Of a DNA stretch of 54,194 nucleotides, positions 33,688-42,156 are shown piece by piece. The stretch comes from Eubacterium sp. (GTDB lineage Bacteria; Bacillota; Clostridia; Lachnospirales; Lachnospiraceae), in contig JAFUPY010000020.1 of NCBI GenBank assembly GCA_017472565.1, forward strand, positions 1 to 54,194. The letters are read 5' to 3'. The notes beneath the pieces were generated by a model that did no database searches, was not told the origin of the DNA, and saw only the letters and a program-made list of their open reading frames with translations. The position numbers and the translations under genes were made by a program. How positions within the stretch are numbered: position 1 is the first letter of the stretch; the number at the start of each line of letters is the position of its first letter.

Positions 33688-35001
33688 ATGGCAAAAGGAA
33701 AAAAGAAAAAATTGTGGATAGGCATCCTTGTGGCTGTTGTCATTGTGATCGTGGCAGCAGTTTTTGTGGTGTCAGAAGGACAGCGTCAGTCAGAACAGGA
33801 AGCTGCAAAGAAGCCGATTGAACTGGAACTTGTCTATGCGTACCGTAATGCCCAGTGGAACAGTGCCATCGAAAAAACCGTAGAAGATTTCAATCAGGCA
33901 TATCCGGACATACATATTGACTATACGATTCACTATGAAAATAAAGTGTATGAAAATATTTTAAATACGCTGATTGCCAGAGATGAAATGGGTGACATTG
34001 TTCAGCTTAAAACACCGGAAGCTTATGTGAGTGCTGGGATTCTTGGAACCATTTCCAAAGAGACTATCGCAGAGATTGGTGTGACCTCCGCCTATGGCAT
34101 GAACGGTTACGTGTATGGTGTGGGTGCAGTGAATGATACCAATGGAATCATCTATAACAAAGCCATCTTTGAAAAGTATGACATTCCAATTCCTGTAACC
34201 TATCAGGAGTTTTTGGACATCTGCAGTGAGCTTCGCCGACTTGGAATCACACCGGTTGGTGTGGGTGGCAGCGATCTGTGGCATATGGAATACTGGGTTA
34301 ATCATTTCTTCCGTTCTGATATTTTGTATCTGAACAATGAATGGCTGTATCAGTGCAGCAAGGGCGAGGTAAGCTGGATGGATGAGGAAGTGACATCGAT
34401 GCTTACCCATCTGCAGCAGCTGTTTTCCGATGGCCGCGTAGACCGCAACTGGTTGTCTACACCGGATGGAAGTCTGGCCTACATGATGTCCGAGGGCGAA
34501 GTGGCAATGATATACAACATTTCATCGGTCTGTGAAGAAATTTTGCGGTTGAATCCGGATATGGAACTGGGCTGGTTTTATGTGCCGGATGAATATGGTC
34601 TGATTCACGTAGGTGAAAATCGGGATACCTTCTGGTCTGTGACAAAAGAATGTCAGGAGGAGGAAGAGAAATATCAGGCGGCAATGACCTTTTTGAAATT
34701 CTTTTATTCAGAGGAAAACTATGCCAATGTACGAGACAGTATTACGGGATTCCCGACGGTCAGAGAGTATGCCGACTATGAAATGAATGAGATTCAGGCT
34801 GAGATTACCCAGGCGTTTGAGGAAAATACATCCCATGTAACCGGATATATCGGGGATGAAAACTGCCCGCAGGGATTCGAAAGTCAGATGCTGGCAGTGA
34901 TTCAGGACATGTTATCCGGGAAAAAGGACATTTCACAGGCGCAGGCAGAAATTCAGGCTCTGTGGGAAAAATGTCTGGCAGAGGAGGTTGATCGTTCATG
35001 A
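33688..35001 (+). CDS. membrane-anchored extracellular solute-binding protein (sensor partner)
   Basis: A 437-residue protein with an uncleaved-looking N-terminal anchor (KKKKLWIGILVAVVIVIVAAVFVV, no lipobox) and a family 1 sugar-binding-protein-like domain (IELELVYAYRNAQWNSAIEKT ... DFNQAYPDIHIDY, later GMNGYVYGVGAVNDTNGIIYN and AMIYNISSV). No ABC permease or ATPase is adjacent. Instead its stop overlaps the kinase start by 4 bp (ATGA). This fits a three-component system in which the binding protein presents ligand to the kinase rather than to a transporter. ATG 33688 has GGGGAG 8-9 nt upstream. Confidence 0.78.
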   Translation: MAKGKKKKLWIGILVAVVIVIVAAVFVVSEGQRQSEQEAAKKPIELELVYAYRNAQWNSAIEKTVEDFNQAYPDIHIDYTIHYENKVYENILNTLIARDEMGDIVQLKTPEAYVSAGILGTISKETIAEIGVTSAYGMNGYVYGVGAVNDTNGIIYNKAIFEKYDIPIPVTYQEFLDICSELRRLGITPVGVGGSDLWHMEYWVNHFFRSDILYLNNEWLYQCSKGEVSWMDEEVTSMLTHLQQLFSDGRVDRNWLSTPDGSLAYMMSEGEVAMIYNISSVCEEILRLNPDMELGWFYVPDEYGLIHVGENRDTFWSVTKECQEEEEKYQAAMTFLKFFYSEENYANVRDSITGFPTVREYADYEMNEIQAEITQAFEENTSHVTGYIGDENCPQGFESQMLAVIQDMLSGKKDISQAQAEIQALWEKCLAEEVDRS

Positions 35002-36830
35002 GAAAAAGACAACACACAACCTTCAAAAAGCTGACCACGGGATTTATCTTTTTTGGGATGCTTCCACTGGTGGTGGTTGGACTGACATTTCTGATTCATT
35101 TTTCATCGGATATCAAGGCCATTTCCTTAAGCAACTACACACAGATTACCAGCTATTTTGCAAGAAATGTGGAAGATGTGATGGAGTCTGTAGATACGGT
35201 CATGGCGGAACTGTATGATTATGAAAAGGATGAGGGTACGTTAAGTGAGGTTATCAAAAATGATGCCATGGATGAGAGCGCCCGCAATCTGTATATGGCG
35301 CAAATGCTGAGGGAACTGATCTCTAAAAGCGAATACATCTCATCAGAACGCTTCGTGGATTGTGAAGGAAGAGTCTACAGTCTGTTTTATGATCAGAATA
35401 AAACCTTAAAAAACAATGCGGATTTTTATACTAAGCTGATGGATGGTGATACGCAAGAGGCGACAAGATATTCGCTGATGATTCTGTCCACTACAGAGGA
35501 GAGTCAGTTTTGTGTCAATACCGATGATTATATTTTCTGCCTGGTGCGTAATTTTTATGATATCAGCAGTGTGGAAAAAATTGCACAGACAGCGCTTGGA
35601 ACGTTTTATGTGGATATCAATGTGAATGAAATTGAGCACATTGTAGATAAGATGAATCTGGATCGTGGACAGCTCTATATTTATAACAAGGATATGGGAA
35701 CGTATATCTATAGTGCCAATACCGAGGATTATTTGAATGGTGCAGACCCTCTTATGGACTATCGGACAGGGATGACAGAGGAAAAGGGCAACTTTCAACA
35801 GGCCGGGAAGTGGGTGTTTTACGAGCAGATTGGAACAACTGACCAGTATGCTGTCCTGGTGTTGGATCGCCAGGATGTTTTTGGCGGCATGTTTGAAAAT
35901 GCAGTAGGAGTTATTCTGGTACTGTGCTTTGTGGCTTTTGTGCTAATGGCACTATATATGTTTTTCTCCCGAAGTATCAGTCAGCCGGTGGCAGAACTAA
36001 AACGCGCCATGGAGGAGGTGCAGCAGGGCAATCTGTCCGTGCAGGCGCAGGTCAATACCAAGGATGAGATGCAGTACATTTCAGAAGGCTTTAACAAGAT
36101 GGTGCAGGATCTTCAGGATTACATTGAACAGGTTTATGTGGCGCAGATCTGTCAGAAAGAGGCAGAATTGAATGCATTAAAGATGCAGATTCAGCCGCAT
36201 TATCTATACAATACGTTGGATGTAATTCGTATGACCGCATTGGAAAATGACGATGAAGATACGGCTAAATTGCTGGAAAGTCTTGCTTCTCAGCTTAGAT
36301 ACGTTCTGGGAAAACAGAATGAACGTATGCCGCTCAAAGATGAATTCCAGATGCTGCAGGATTATTTTGTTATTATAAAGGCCCGCTATCAGAATCGGAT
36401 TACGTTCCATGCAAGTCTGGGGGAATCAGATGCGAATTTGTTGATTCCTAAGATGTTATTGCAGCCGATTGTGGAAAACGCAGTGCGCCATGGTCTGAAG
36501 ATGAAAAAGGGACCTGGTACGGTTGTTGTTGAAGTTAAAAGACATGCGGATTGGCTGGAAATCGGGGTCATGGACAATGGTGTGGGCATTGCTCCGGAAC
36601 GGGTTGCCCGCATGCAGGAAATTCTGGACAGTCCACAACCAGGTATGCGTGAGCAGGAAGGCTGGATCAGTGTAGGTACCAAGAATGTTTATGACCGTAT
36701 CAAGTTAAATTGTGGAAAAGAATATGGTTTTACCATCCAAAGCGTGGAAGGTATGGGAACAGTAGTAACCTTCCGTTTGCCGATTTGGGAGGAGGATATG
36801 TCAGATGAAGAAAGTAATACTGGCAGATGA
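34998..36830 (+). CDS. YesM-type sensor histidine kinase
   Basis: A 610-residue membrane kinase. TM1 (about residues 15-38), a large extracellular sensor domain (about 40-295), TM2 (about 302-326) and HAMP (FSRSISQPVAELKRAMEEVQQG) precede the His_kinase domain with QIQPHYLYNTLDVIRM (phospho-acceptor His near 401) and an HATPase domain (PIVENAVRHGLK, MDNGVGI). This is the LytS/YesM class, commonly used for carbohydrate sensing in Firmicutes. The start overlaps the binding-protein gene by 4 bp, and the end overlaps the regulator gene by 26 bp. Confidence 0.92.
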   Translation: MRKRQHTTFKKLTTGFIFFGMLPLVVVGLTFLIHFSSDIKAISLSNYTQITSYFARNVEDVMESVDTVMAELYDYEKDEGTLSEVIKNDAMDESARNLYMAQMLRELISKSEYISSERFVDCEGRVYSLFYDQNKTLKNNADFYTKLMDGDTQEATRYSLMILSTTEESQFCVNTDDYIFCLVRNFYDISSVEKIAQTALGTFYVDINVNEIEHIVDKMNLDRGQLYIYNKDMGTYIYSANTEDYLNGADPLMDYRTGMTEEKGNFQQAGKWVFYEQIGTTDQYAVLVLDRQDVFGGMFENAVGVILVLCFVAFVLMALYMFFSRSISQPVAELKRAMEEVQQGNLSVQAQVNTKDEMQYISEGFNKMVQDLQDYIEQVYVAQICQKEAELNALKMQIQPHYLYNTLDVIRMTALENDDEDTAKLLESLASQLRYVLGKQNERMPLKDEFQMLQDYFVIIKARYQNRITFHASLGESDANLLIPKMLLQPIVENAVRHGLKMKKGPGTVVVEVKRHADWLEIGVMDNGVGIAPERVARMQEILDSPQPGMREQEGWISVGTKNVYDRIKLNCGKEYGFTIQSVEGMGTVVTFRLPIWEEDMSDEESNTGR

Positions 36831-38394
36831 TGAAATCGTTATTTTAAATGGATTGCAAAAGCTGATCCATTGGGAAGAACTAAAGCTGGAACTGGTGGGA
36901 GTTGCTGAGGATGGTCAGGAGCTGTTGGAAATGGTCAAAGAAAAGAAACCACATCTGGTAGTGTCTGATATTATGATGCCACGCGCCACTGGTCTGGAAG
37001 TTTTAAAACAGTTGAAAGAGGAAGGCCGTGAGGATACAAAGTTCATCTTTATCAGTGGATATGAAGAGTTTTCTTTTGCCAGAGAAGCGATAGCGCTTGG
37101 CGCAGTGGATTATCTGCTGAAGCCTGTTTCTCGCGAAGACTTGGAGTCCGCTATTAAAAAAGCGACCAATCAGATTGAGGAACGTACGGCAGTGGAGGCA
37201 TTCAAGGATGATGAAGAATATCTGAAAGATTTGTTCCAGACTATCAACGAAGGCAGCGTGTTTGATAAAAATACATTGTATGAACGGTTCGCAGATACCA
37301 ATATGGATTTTACCGACAAGTTTTTTGTAGGGCTGTCCGTTGGTCTGCTGCCAGAGCCCCGAAAAAGCGAGCCGGCTGGCTCCTTTGCAAAACGCAATCT
37401 GGCCCGTTTTACCATGTTCAATCGTTTGATTGAACTGTTTCGAGAAGAAAAGACGGGATTTTTACTTCAAAAAGAAGAAAATAAGATACATCTGATCGGT
37501 GTATTCCCAAACGAAGATAAACATTGTTTTTATGAAAAGTATGTGCATCCAAAGCGCATGGAGATTGAAATGGAGTACGATATCAATCTGCTTGTGGGTA
37601 TTGGTATGCGAACAGAGGATATGGCTTGCCTGAAGAATGTTTATAAGACGGCTAAGTTTGCAAATGAACTTTTCTTTTTCGAAGAGCGAGCGGTCATCGA
37701 CTTTGAAGATATCAAAAAGGAATATCATGTTTCCTTTGAAGATTATCAGCAAGGCGTGGAAAATGTATTTCATTCCATTATTGCAAAAGACGGCAATGTA
37801 CTGAAAAATGTGCAGTGTTTGATGGATATGATTCGTCAGATACATTATGGCAATCAGTATGCAGCCAAGGCAAGAGTGATGCACTTTACCGGTGATCTTG
37901 GAATGAAGCTGCATAATTATAAGTTGTTAAGTGGTGATTTTTATCATATGCAGGATAAGCTTCAGGAAAAAGTAGAGTCCCAGGTGACCTTTCGAGGTAT
38001 GCATACCTGCATCATGAATCACTATGAGCAGCTGATCGCAGAAATCTATCGTACAGAAAAGTCCAAGGATACGGTGCTGATTGAGACGGTAAAAAAATAT
38101 ATTCAGAACCATTATGCCGATGATCTGTCGGTAAAAGAACTTGCCGATCTGGCCTGTGTCAGCATCAATTATTTCAGCGCCATGTTCAAACGTGAGACAG
38201 GGCAGAACTATAAAGCATATCTCACCGGTATTCGCATGGAAAAGGCCTTAGAGCTGCTGCTTAATACCGACTTAAAGACCTACGAGATTGGCGAGGCGGT
38301 GGGCTACAATAATGTGCGCCGATTTGTGGATGCCTTCAAACAACTGTATGGAATGAGTCCGATGGATTACAGGAAGAAACATTATAAGAATTAA
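36805..38394 (+). CDS. YesN-type response regulator, REC plus AraC DNA-binding domain
   Basis: A 529-residue regulator. The receiver domain (1-120) has the acidic pocket ADDE, phospho-acceptor Asp55 (VVSDIMMPR) and Lys106 (LLKPVS). A long middle region is typical of YesN proteins. The C-terminal AraC/XylS double helix-turn-helix (about 425-529) has VKELADLACVSINYFSAMFKRE and the signature IGEAVGYNNVRRFVDAFKQLYGMSP. It probably activates both the operon at 29124 and the lipoprotein gene at 40539, whose promoters share repeats suited to AraC-type binding. GGGAGGAGGA lies 8 nt before the ATG. Confidence 0.93.
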   Translation: MKKVILADDEIVILNGLQKLIHWEELKLELVGVAEDGQELLEMVKEKKPHLVVSDIMMPRATGLEVLKQLKEEGREDTKFIFISGYEEFSFAREAIALGAVDYLLKPVSREDLESAIKKATNQIEERTAVEAFKDDEEYLKDLFQTINEGSVFDKNTLYERFADTNMDFTDKFFVGLSVGLLPEPRKSEPAGSFAKRNLARFTMFNRLIELFREEKTGFLLQKEENKIHLIGVFPNEDKHCFYEKYVHPKRMEIEMEYDINLLVGIGMRTEDMACLKNVYKTAKFANELFFFEERAVIDFEDIKKEYHVSFEDYQQGVENVFHSIIAKDGNVLKNVQCLMDMIRQIHYGNQYAAKARVMHFTGDLGMKLHNYKLLSGDFYHMQDKLQEKVESQVTFRGMHTCIMNHYEQLIAEIYRTEKSKDTVLIETVKKYIQNHYADDLSVKELADLACVSINYFSAMFKRETGQNYKAYLTGIRMEKALELLLNTDLKTYEIGEAVGYNNVRRFVDAFKQLYGMSPMDYRKKHYKN

Positions 38395-38401
38395 TAATAA
38401 A

Positions 38402-38435
38402 GAAGAAGAGATGGATGCCATCTCTTCTTCTTTTT
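38402..38435. terminator. bidirectional terminator between the regulator and lipoprotein genes
   Basis: Perfect 13-bp stem GAAGAAGAGATGG / CCATCTCTTCTTC with an ATG loop and T5 on the plus strand. The minus strand has TTTATTATTAA after the stem. Confidence 0.8.
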
Positions 38436-38448
38436 GAAACAAGGGGGT

Positions 38449-40539
38449 TTACTGGAAATCTGCTGCTGTATATGTGCCAGCTGCAAAATCTTTGCCATCC
38501 ACTGTTAAGGTAACGCCATCCTCTACAATGACTTTTGCATTGTCGGAGATAGTAAGGGATTTGATTAAGGATGTGCCATCTACAGTCCAAACAGCATCGC
38601 CGCTAAGGGTTACGTTGATGTCGTTTAAGCCGTTGGATTTTACCATGTTTGCAACCTGACCGATGTTGAAGTATTCAGCGATTGTGAAGGAAACTGCCTG
38701 GAATTTGGAAGCAAATTCTTTTGCATCAGCTGCGCTGTCAAATGCTGTGATACCGTTTTCCTTTAAGTAGGACTGTCCATCGTATGTGCTGTGGATGCAG
38801 GATGTGGAAGCGATTGCACCTGTAAGTGTTGCAGAGCCGCTTAAGTTAACATCCAGAAGCATCTGTTTTACTTTGCCCTGAGAAAGCTCGTTTGCATTCC
38901 AGCCAATACCATTGAAGATATCACCTGTTAATGCAGAGTCTTTTACGTTGTAAACAGTTGTGTTGGTGGAGGATTGTTCGCCCATCATCATGTCGCCGCC
39001 TTCACCTGCTGGAGCGCCTTCGCCTGCTGGCATATCACCTGCTGGCATATCACCTGCTGGCATATCACCTGCTGGCATGTCACCGCCTGGCATGTCACCG
39101 CCTGGCATACCGCCGCCTGCAGATGCTGCATCCGGATCGATTGCTTCTGTTGGGAATCCGGCATATTCTTCGTGTGTTGTTCCGAATGCCATACCTACAG
39201 TTGGGTCATTTGTGTTGAATTCTGTGGTAGAGTCATCGTTGTCAAGAAGCTGTAATAAGATGCCGTTTTCTGCGTTTAATACAGTGCCATTTTCTACGTT
39301 AATAGTAGTGTTGTTGCCGCTCTTAACGATAAAGTTTGTGAATGCGGAGTTAACAACAACGCCGTCCAATGTACATACATTGTCGCCCTGATGAGCCATG
39401 AAACCGAAAGTATCAGAGTTGATCACGGTCTGTACATCTTCTTTTGCTGTGTATGTGTAGTGTGTGCTTCCGTCAGCAGCTAACAGATCATAGCTTTCGC
39501 CAGCTGTCAGATTGCCATAGTATCCGGTACCGCCGGTGAAGATACTTGCGTAAGTACCCACATTCATTTTTGTGCCAAGGAATGTTTCCACTGCGTTACC
39601 GATGATGTATGTACCATAACCATTTCTGTCTGTGTATGGATTTTCTACATTGTATAGGCCGCCAGCCTGAAGATCTTCCTCATTTCCTGTCAGGTCCATA
39701 GTTGTGTTAACAACGTTCAAGTACATGTTGGAACCGGAGTCTGTGGATAAAACAGCCCAGTTAGAAGCAGATACTTCAGAATCAACCACTGACATAGTAG
39801 AGTCATTACCCATCAGGTTTGTTGTACGGCTATTTCCCATGATACCAAGAATCCATGGAGGTGCTACCATTGTACCCTGGTTAGGAGAGTTGATGTAGTC
39901 CTCATAAAGAGTACCGCCATCAGAGTGCATTTTTACATTGTTAAGCAGCGCGGAAGAACCATTGTCAGCAAATACTGCCAGGTTGGCAACCCCGTCTGCA
40001 TTGATTTCTGTATCTTCGATTGTCAGGTCAGAATCACCGTAAACAGCGATTGCAGTACCAAGACCGGAGAAGTCGCAGGTAAGAGAACCATCAGCTGCTG
40101 CTGCAAATAAGTTGATGATGGAGTCTTTGATAGTGTAATCAGAGTTGTTGACCACAATACCATTTACGGCTTCTTTTTCGATGGTCATATTCAAGTTGGA
40201 TGCTTCTGTATCTGTTACGGTAGCTGCGTCGCCTACCACAGATTTTTCTGTATCATAAGCCCCTTCATTGATGTAAATAACAGGTGTGAATGCATAGTCA
40301 TTTCCGTTTACAGTTCCAGCTTCTGTACCACCTGTTGTCCAGGAACATAAGCCCTCATCCAGGGCATTTACTGTTGGTGCTGTGTCTGTGTCAGCAGTAA
40401 TAGTAATCTCAGTCATTGCTCCTGCTTCGTTTGCTGCGGATGGAGTTTCCGTTGTTTTGCTGCCACAGCCTGCTGCGGATGCAGCCAGTGCGCCTGCTAA
40501 AACAACCGCCATCACGCGTTTGTAATTGCGATACTTCAT
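38449..40539 (-). CDS. beta-helix lipoprotein with Met-Pro-Ala/Gly-Gly-Asp pentapeptide repeats
   Basis: A 696-residue exported lipoprotein. Signal peptide KRVMAVVLAGALAASAAGC with lipobox SAAGC; Cys28 would be lipidated. The body is a right-handed beta-helix (LTIEDTEINADGVANL, MSVVDSEVSASNWAVLSTDS, TTINVENGTVLNAENG) paralogous to the cytosolic protein at 31653. Between about residues 475 and 520 lies a flexible stretch of MPGGD/MPAGD pentapeptides rich in Met and Gly, followed by a second beta-rich domain. ATG 40539 has AAGAGGAGG upstream; an earlier in-frame start would destroy the signal peptide. Probably a surface-bound ligand-binding or modifying protein. Confidence 0.75.
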   Translation of the reverse strand: MKYRNYKRVMAVVLAGALAASAAGCGSKTTETPSAANEAGAMTEITITADTDTAPTVNALDEGLCSWTTGGTEAGTVNGNDYAFTPVIYINEGAYDTEKSVVGDAATVTDTEASNLNMTIEKEAVNGIVVNNSDYTIKDSIINLFAAAADGSLTCDFSGLGTAIAVYGDSDLTIEDTEINADGVANLAVFADNGSSALLNNVKMHSDGGTLYEDYINSPNQGTMVAPPWILGIMGNSRTTNLMGNDSTMSVVDSEVSASNWAVLSTDSGSNMYLNVVNTTMDLTGNEEDLQAGGLYNVENPYTDRNGYGTYIIGNAVETFLGTKMNVGTYASIFTGGTGYYGNLTAGESYDLLAADGSTHYTYTAKEDVQTVINSDTFGFMAHQGDNVCTLDGVVVNSAFTNFIVKSGNNTTINVENGTVLNAENGILLQLLDNDDSTTEFNTNDPTVGMAFGTTHEEYAGFPTEAIDPDAASAGGGMPGGDMPGGDMPAGDMPAGDMPAGDMPAGEGAPAGEGGDMMMGEQSSTNTTVYNVKDSALTGDIFNGIGWNANELSQGKVKQMLLDVNLSGSATLTGAIASTSCIHSTYDGQSYLKENGITAFDSAADAKEFASKFQAVSFTIAEYFNIGQVANMVKSNGLNDINVTLSGDAVWTVDGTSLIKSLTISDNAKVIVEDGVTLTVDGKDFAAGTYTAADFQ
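39020..39120. repeat. tandem 15-bp repeat encoding MP(A/G)GD pentapeptides
   Basis: Minus-strand coding repeats: two MPGGD units, then four MPAGD units with nearly identical 15-bp DNA (ACCTGCTGGCATATC on the plus strand), followed by degenerate APAGEGGD. It is prone to copy-number change by slippage in frame. Confidence 0.8.
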
Positions 40540-40611
40540 AGATATTTGCCTCCTCTTATTACATTTTACCACGGTCCGTTGTGAGTAAATCATCCCATAA
40601 ACAGGCAAAAC

Positions 40612-40652
40612 TTTGAATGAAGTTTTCTGAGAAAAAAGTGACGTTTTTTTAG
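40612..40652 (-). promoter_or_regulatory. operator of the lipoprotein gene, shared with the dehydrogenase operon
   Basis: Read on the minus strand it contains CTAAAAAAACGTCAC, TTTTTTC, AGAAAA and CATTCAAA, and matches 28957-28997 at 35 of 41 positions. A TATGGG hexamer follows CATTCAAA after 12 bp, the same offset as TATGGA at the other promoter. About 75 bp separate it from the ATG. Confidence 0.65.
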
Positions 40653-40658
40653 TTTTTG

Positions 40659-40711
40659 CATTAAAAAGAGCACATCCTGTCGGGAAAATTCGCTTACTGA
40701 ATGTGCTCTTT
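40659..40711 (-). terminator. terminator of ccdA-tlpA
   Basis: On the minus strand AAAGAGCACAT / ATGTGCTCTTT (40701-40711 with 40665-40675), followed by T-rich TTTTTAA. It separates the thiol operon from the lipoprotein promoter just beyond. Confidence 0.75.
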
Positions 40712-40726
40712 GGTATACGGTTGTCT

Positions 40727-41326
40727 CTATTCGGAATAGATCATATCAATTCCCTGCAGCATAATATCCTTGCTGATCGTGCCCGTTGCATAAGCAATTG
40801 GCTGCCCTGCTGCATCGATAAAGTATGTGGTTGGAAGAGAATAAGCGCCAAATGTCATGGACGCTTCCTGTGTGGTATCAAAATAAACAGGGAAGGAATA
40901 GCCTGCGTCTTCAATAAACGCCTGCGCCGAATCTACCGTTTCTCTGGAACCATCTGTTGCGTTCACCATAACAAAATGGATTTCGTCGCCGTACTGGGCA
41001 TACATCTCGTCAAAGTCTGGCATTTCTGCCCGACATGGGCCGCACCAGCTTGCCCAGAAGTTTAAGATGACAGGCTTGCCCTGAAAGTCGGAAAGTCTCA
41101 CGGTATTACCATCCTTATCTATGACGGTGAAGTCTGGTGTTTCAGATGCGGCTGCGTCATTTTCTGTTGCCGTATCATCCATAGCATCATTTTCCACGGA
41201 TTCTCCGTTGGAAGCAAGATTCTGTGTGCTGCCTTTTTGGGCTAAGTGATTGTAGGCGAAAGATGCCCCTGCGATAACGGCAATCAAAACAATGATTATG
41301 ATAATAAGTGATGATTTCTTTTTCAT
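40727..41326 (-). CDS. TlpA/ResA-like membrane-anchored thioredoxin
   Basis: A 199-residue extracytoplasmic thiol-disulfide protein. It has an N-terminal membrane anchor (residues 6-25), an acidic Asn/Asp/Ala-rich linker (to about 62), then a thioredoxin fold with WCGPC (Cys95, Cys98), LNFWASW and the cis-Pro segment SLPTTYFID. It should receive electrons from the CcdA protein encoded just upstream and reduce exported thiols, or protect against oxidation. The ribosome binding site overlaps the ccdA stop. Confidence 0.88.
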   Translation of the reverse strand: MKKKSSLIIIIIVLIAVIAGASFAYNHLAQKGSTQNLASNGESVENDAMDDTATENDAAASETPDFTVIDKDGNTVRLSDFQGKPVILNFWASWCGPCRAEMPDFDEMYAQYGDEIHFVMVNATDGSRETVDSAQAFIEDAGYSFPVYFDTTQEASMTFGAYSLPTTYFIDAAGQPIAYATGTISKDIMLQGIDMIYSE

Positions 41327-41334
41327 ATAGCCTC

Positions 41335-41997
41335 CTAACTAAGCAGCGCCAAGAATCTTCCAAGCATTCCGGTGGCCATCAGGACACCAATGATGACGAG
41401 GAAAATACCGCACACTTTGTTGATGATGTTGTAATGTCTCTTGATCCAATCAAAGGTGGTTTTTAGCTTATCCACCAGGATAGAACTGATCAGGAACGGA
41501 ATGCCAAGTCCCAGCGAGTAAACCAGAAGCATCATCATGCCTTCCAATACATGTCCCTGCTGGGAAGCCAGCATTAAAGCGGAGCCTAAAAATGCGCCAA
41601 CGCAAGGTGTCCAGCCGATGGAAAAGATAATGCCAAACAGCAATGCAGAGAAGAAACTCATATTGCTGGTGTCCACAGACAGTTTGCTGCCTCGAAAGAG
41701 GACAGTTTTAAAAATACCAAGATAATTCAAACCAAAAACGATAACAATCGCACCGGTGATAATATTTACGATCGTCTGATGTTGCCGCAGCAGACCACCG
41801 ATGGTTCCTGCCAGGGCGCCCATGGCCACAAATAGAATGGTGAAGCCAAGGATAAAACCGATAGCACAGCTTATGGTTTTCTTTGTGCTTCGCTCACCAC
41901 CGCCGGCAAAATAAGATATATAGATTGGTATCATTGGCAATAAACAAGGGGAAATAAAAGTAATAATTCCCTCTAAAAAAGATATGATGTATTGCAT
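41335..41997 (-). CDS. ccdA: CcdA-type thiol-disulfide transmembrane transporter
   Basis: A 220-residue membrane protein with six spans that carries electrons from cytoplasmic thioredoxin to extracytoplasmic partners. The two redox cysteines are visible: FISPCLLPMIPIY (Cys18) and IGWTPCVGAFLG (near residue 130). It is operonic with the TlpA-like gene 8 bp downstream. No cytochrome c genes are present, so a thiol-repair role is likelier than cytochrome maturation. It is divergent from the peptidase E gene. Confidence 0.9.
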   Translation of the reverse strand: MQYIISFLEGIITFISPCLLPMIPIYISYFAGGGERSTKKTISCAIGFILGFTILFVAMGALAGTIGGLLRQHQTIVNIITGAIVIVFGLNYLGIFKTVLFRGSKLSVDTSNMSFFSALLFGIIFSIGWTPCVGAFLGSALMLASQQGHVLEGMMMLLVYSLGLGIPFLISSILVDKLKTTFDWIKRHYNIINKVCGIFLVIIGVLMATGMLGRFLALLS

Positions 41998-42156
41998 TGT
42001 GAATCTCCTAAAATAACTTGAGTTCCATTGTTTTTTCTAAGTATATCCCATTCTGGAATAAAAGAAAACAGGATAAAATAGTAATAAAAACTTTATTGCT
42101 CAATTGGCAATCTCAGTGTATGCTTATGGGTAGAGCAAGAAAAGAGGTAATTTGTT

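Noticed and set aside
39020-39120. CRISPR-like array of short direct repeats
   Set aside because: The 15-bp repeats have no spacers, stay in frame and encode a pentapeptide linker; no cas genes are near.
38960-39391. Plus-strand frame rich in SPAGISPAGI repeats
   Set aside because: It is the complement of the MPAGD repeat of the lipoprotein; no ribosome binding site.
29124-40539. Polysaccharide utilisation locus with glycoside hydrolases
   Set aside because: A YesMN pair and beta-helix proteins hint at glycans, but no glycoside hydrolase, lyase motif or ABC permease is present, so a glycan substrate is not claimed.
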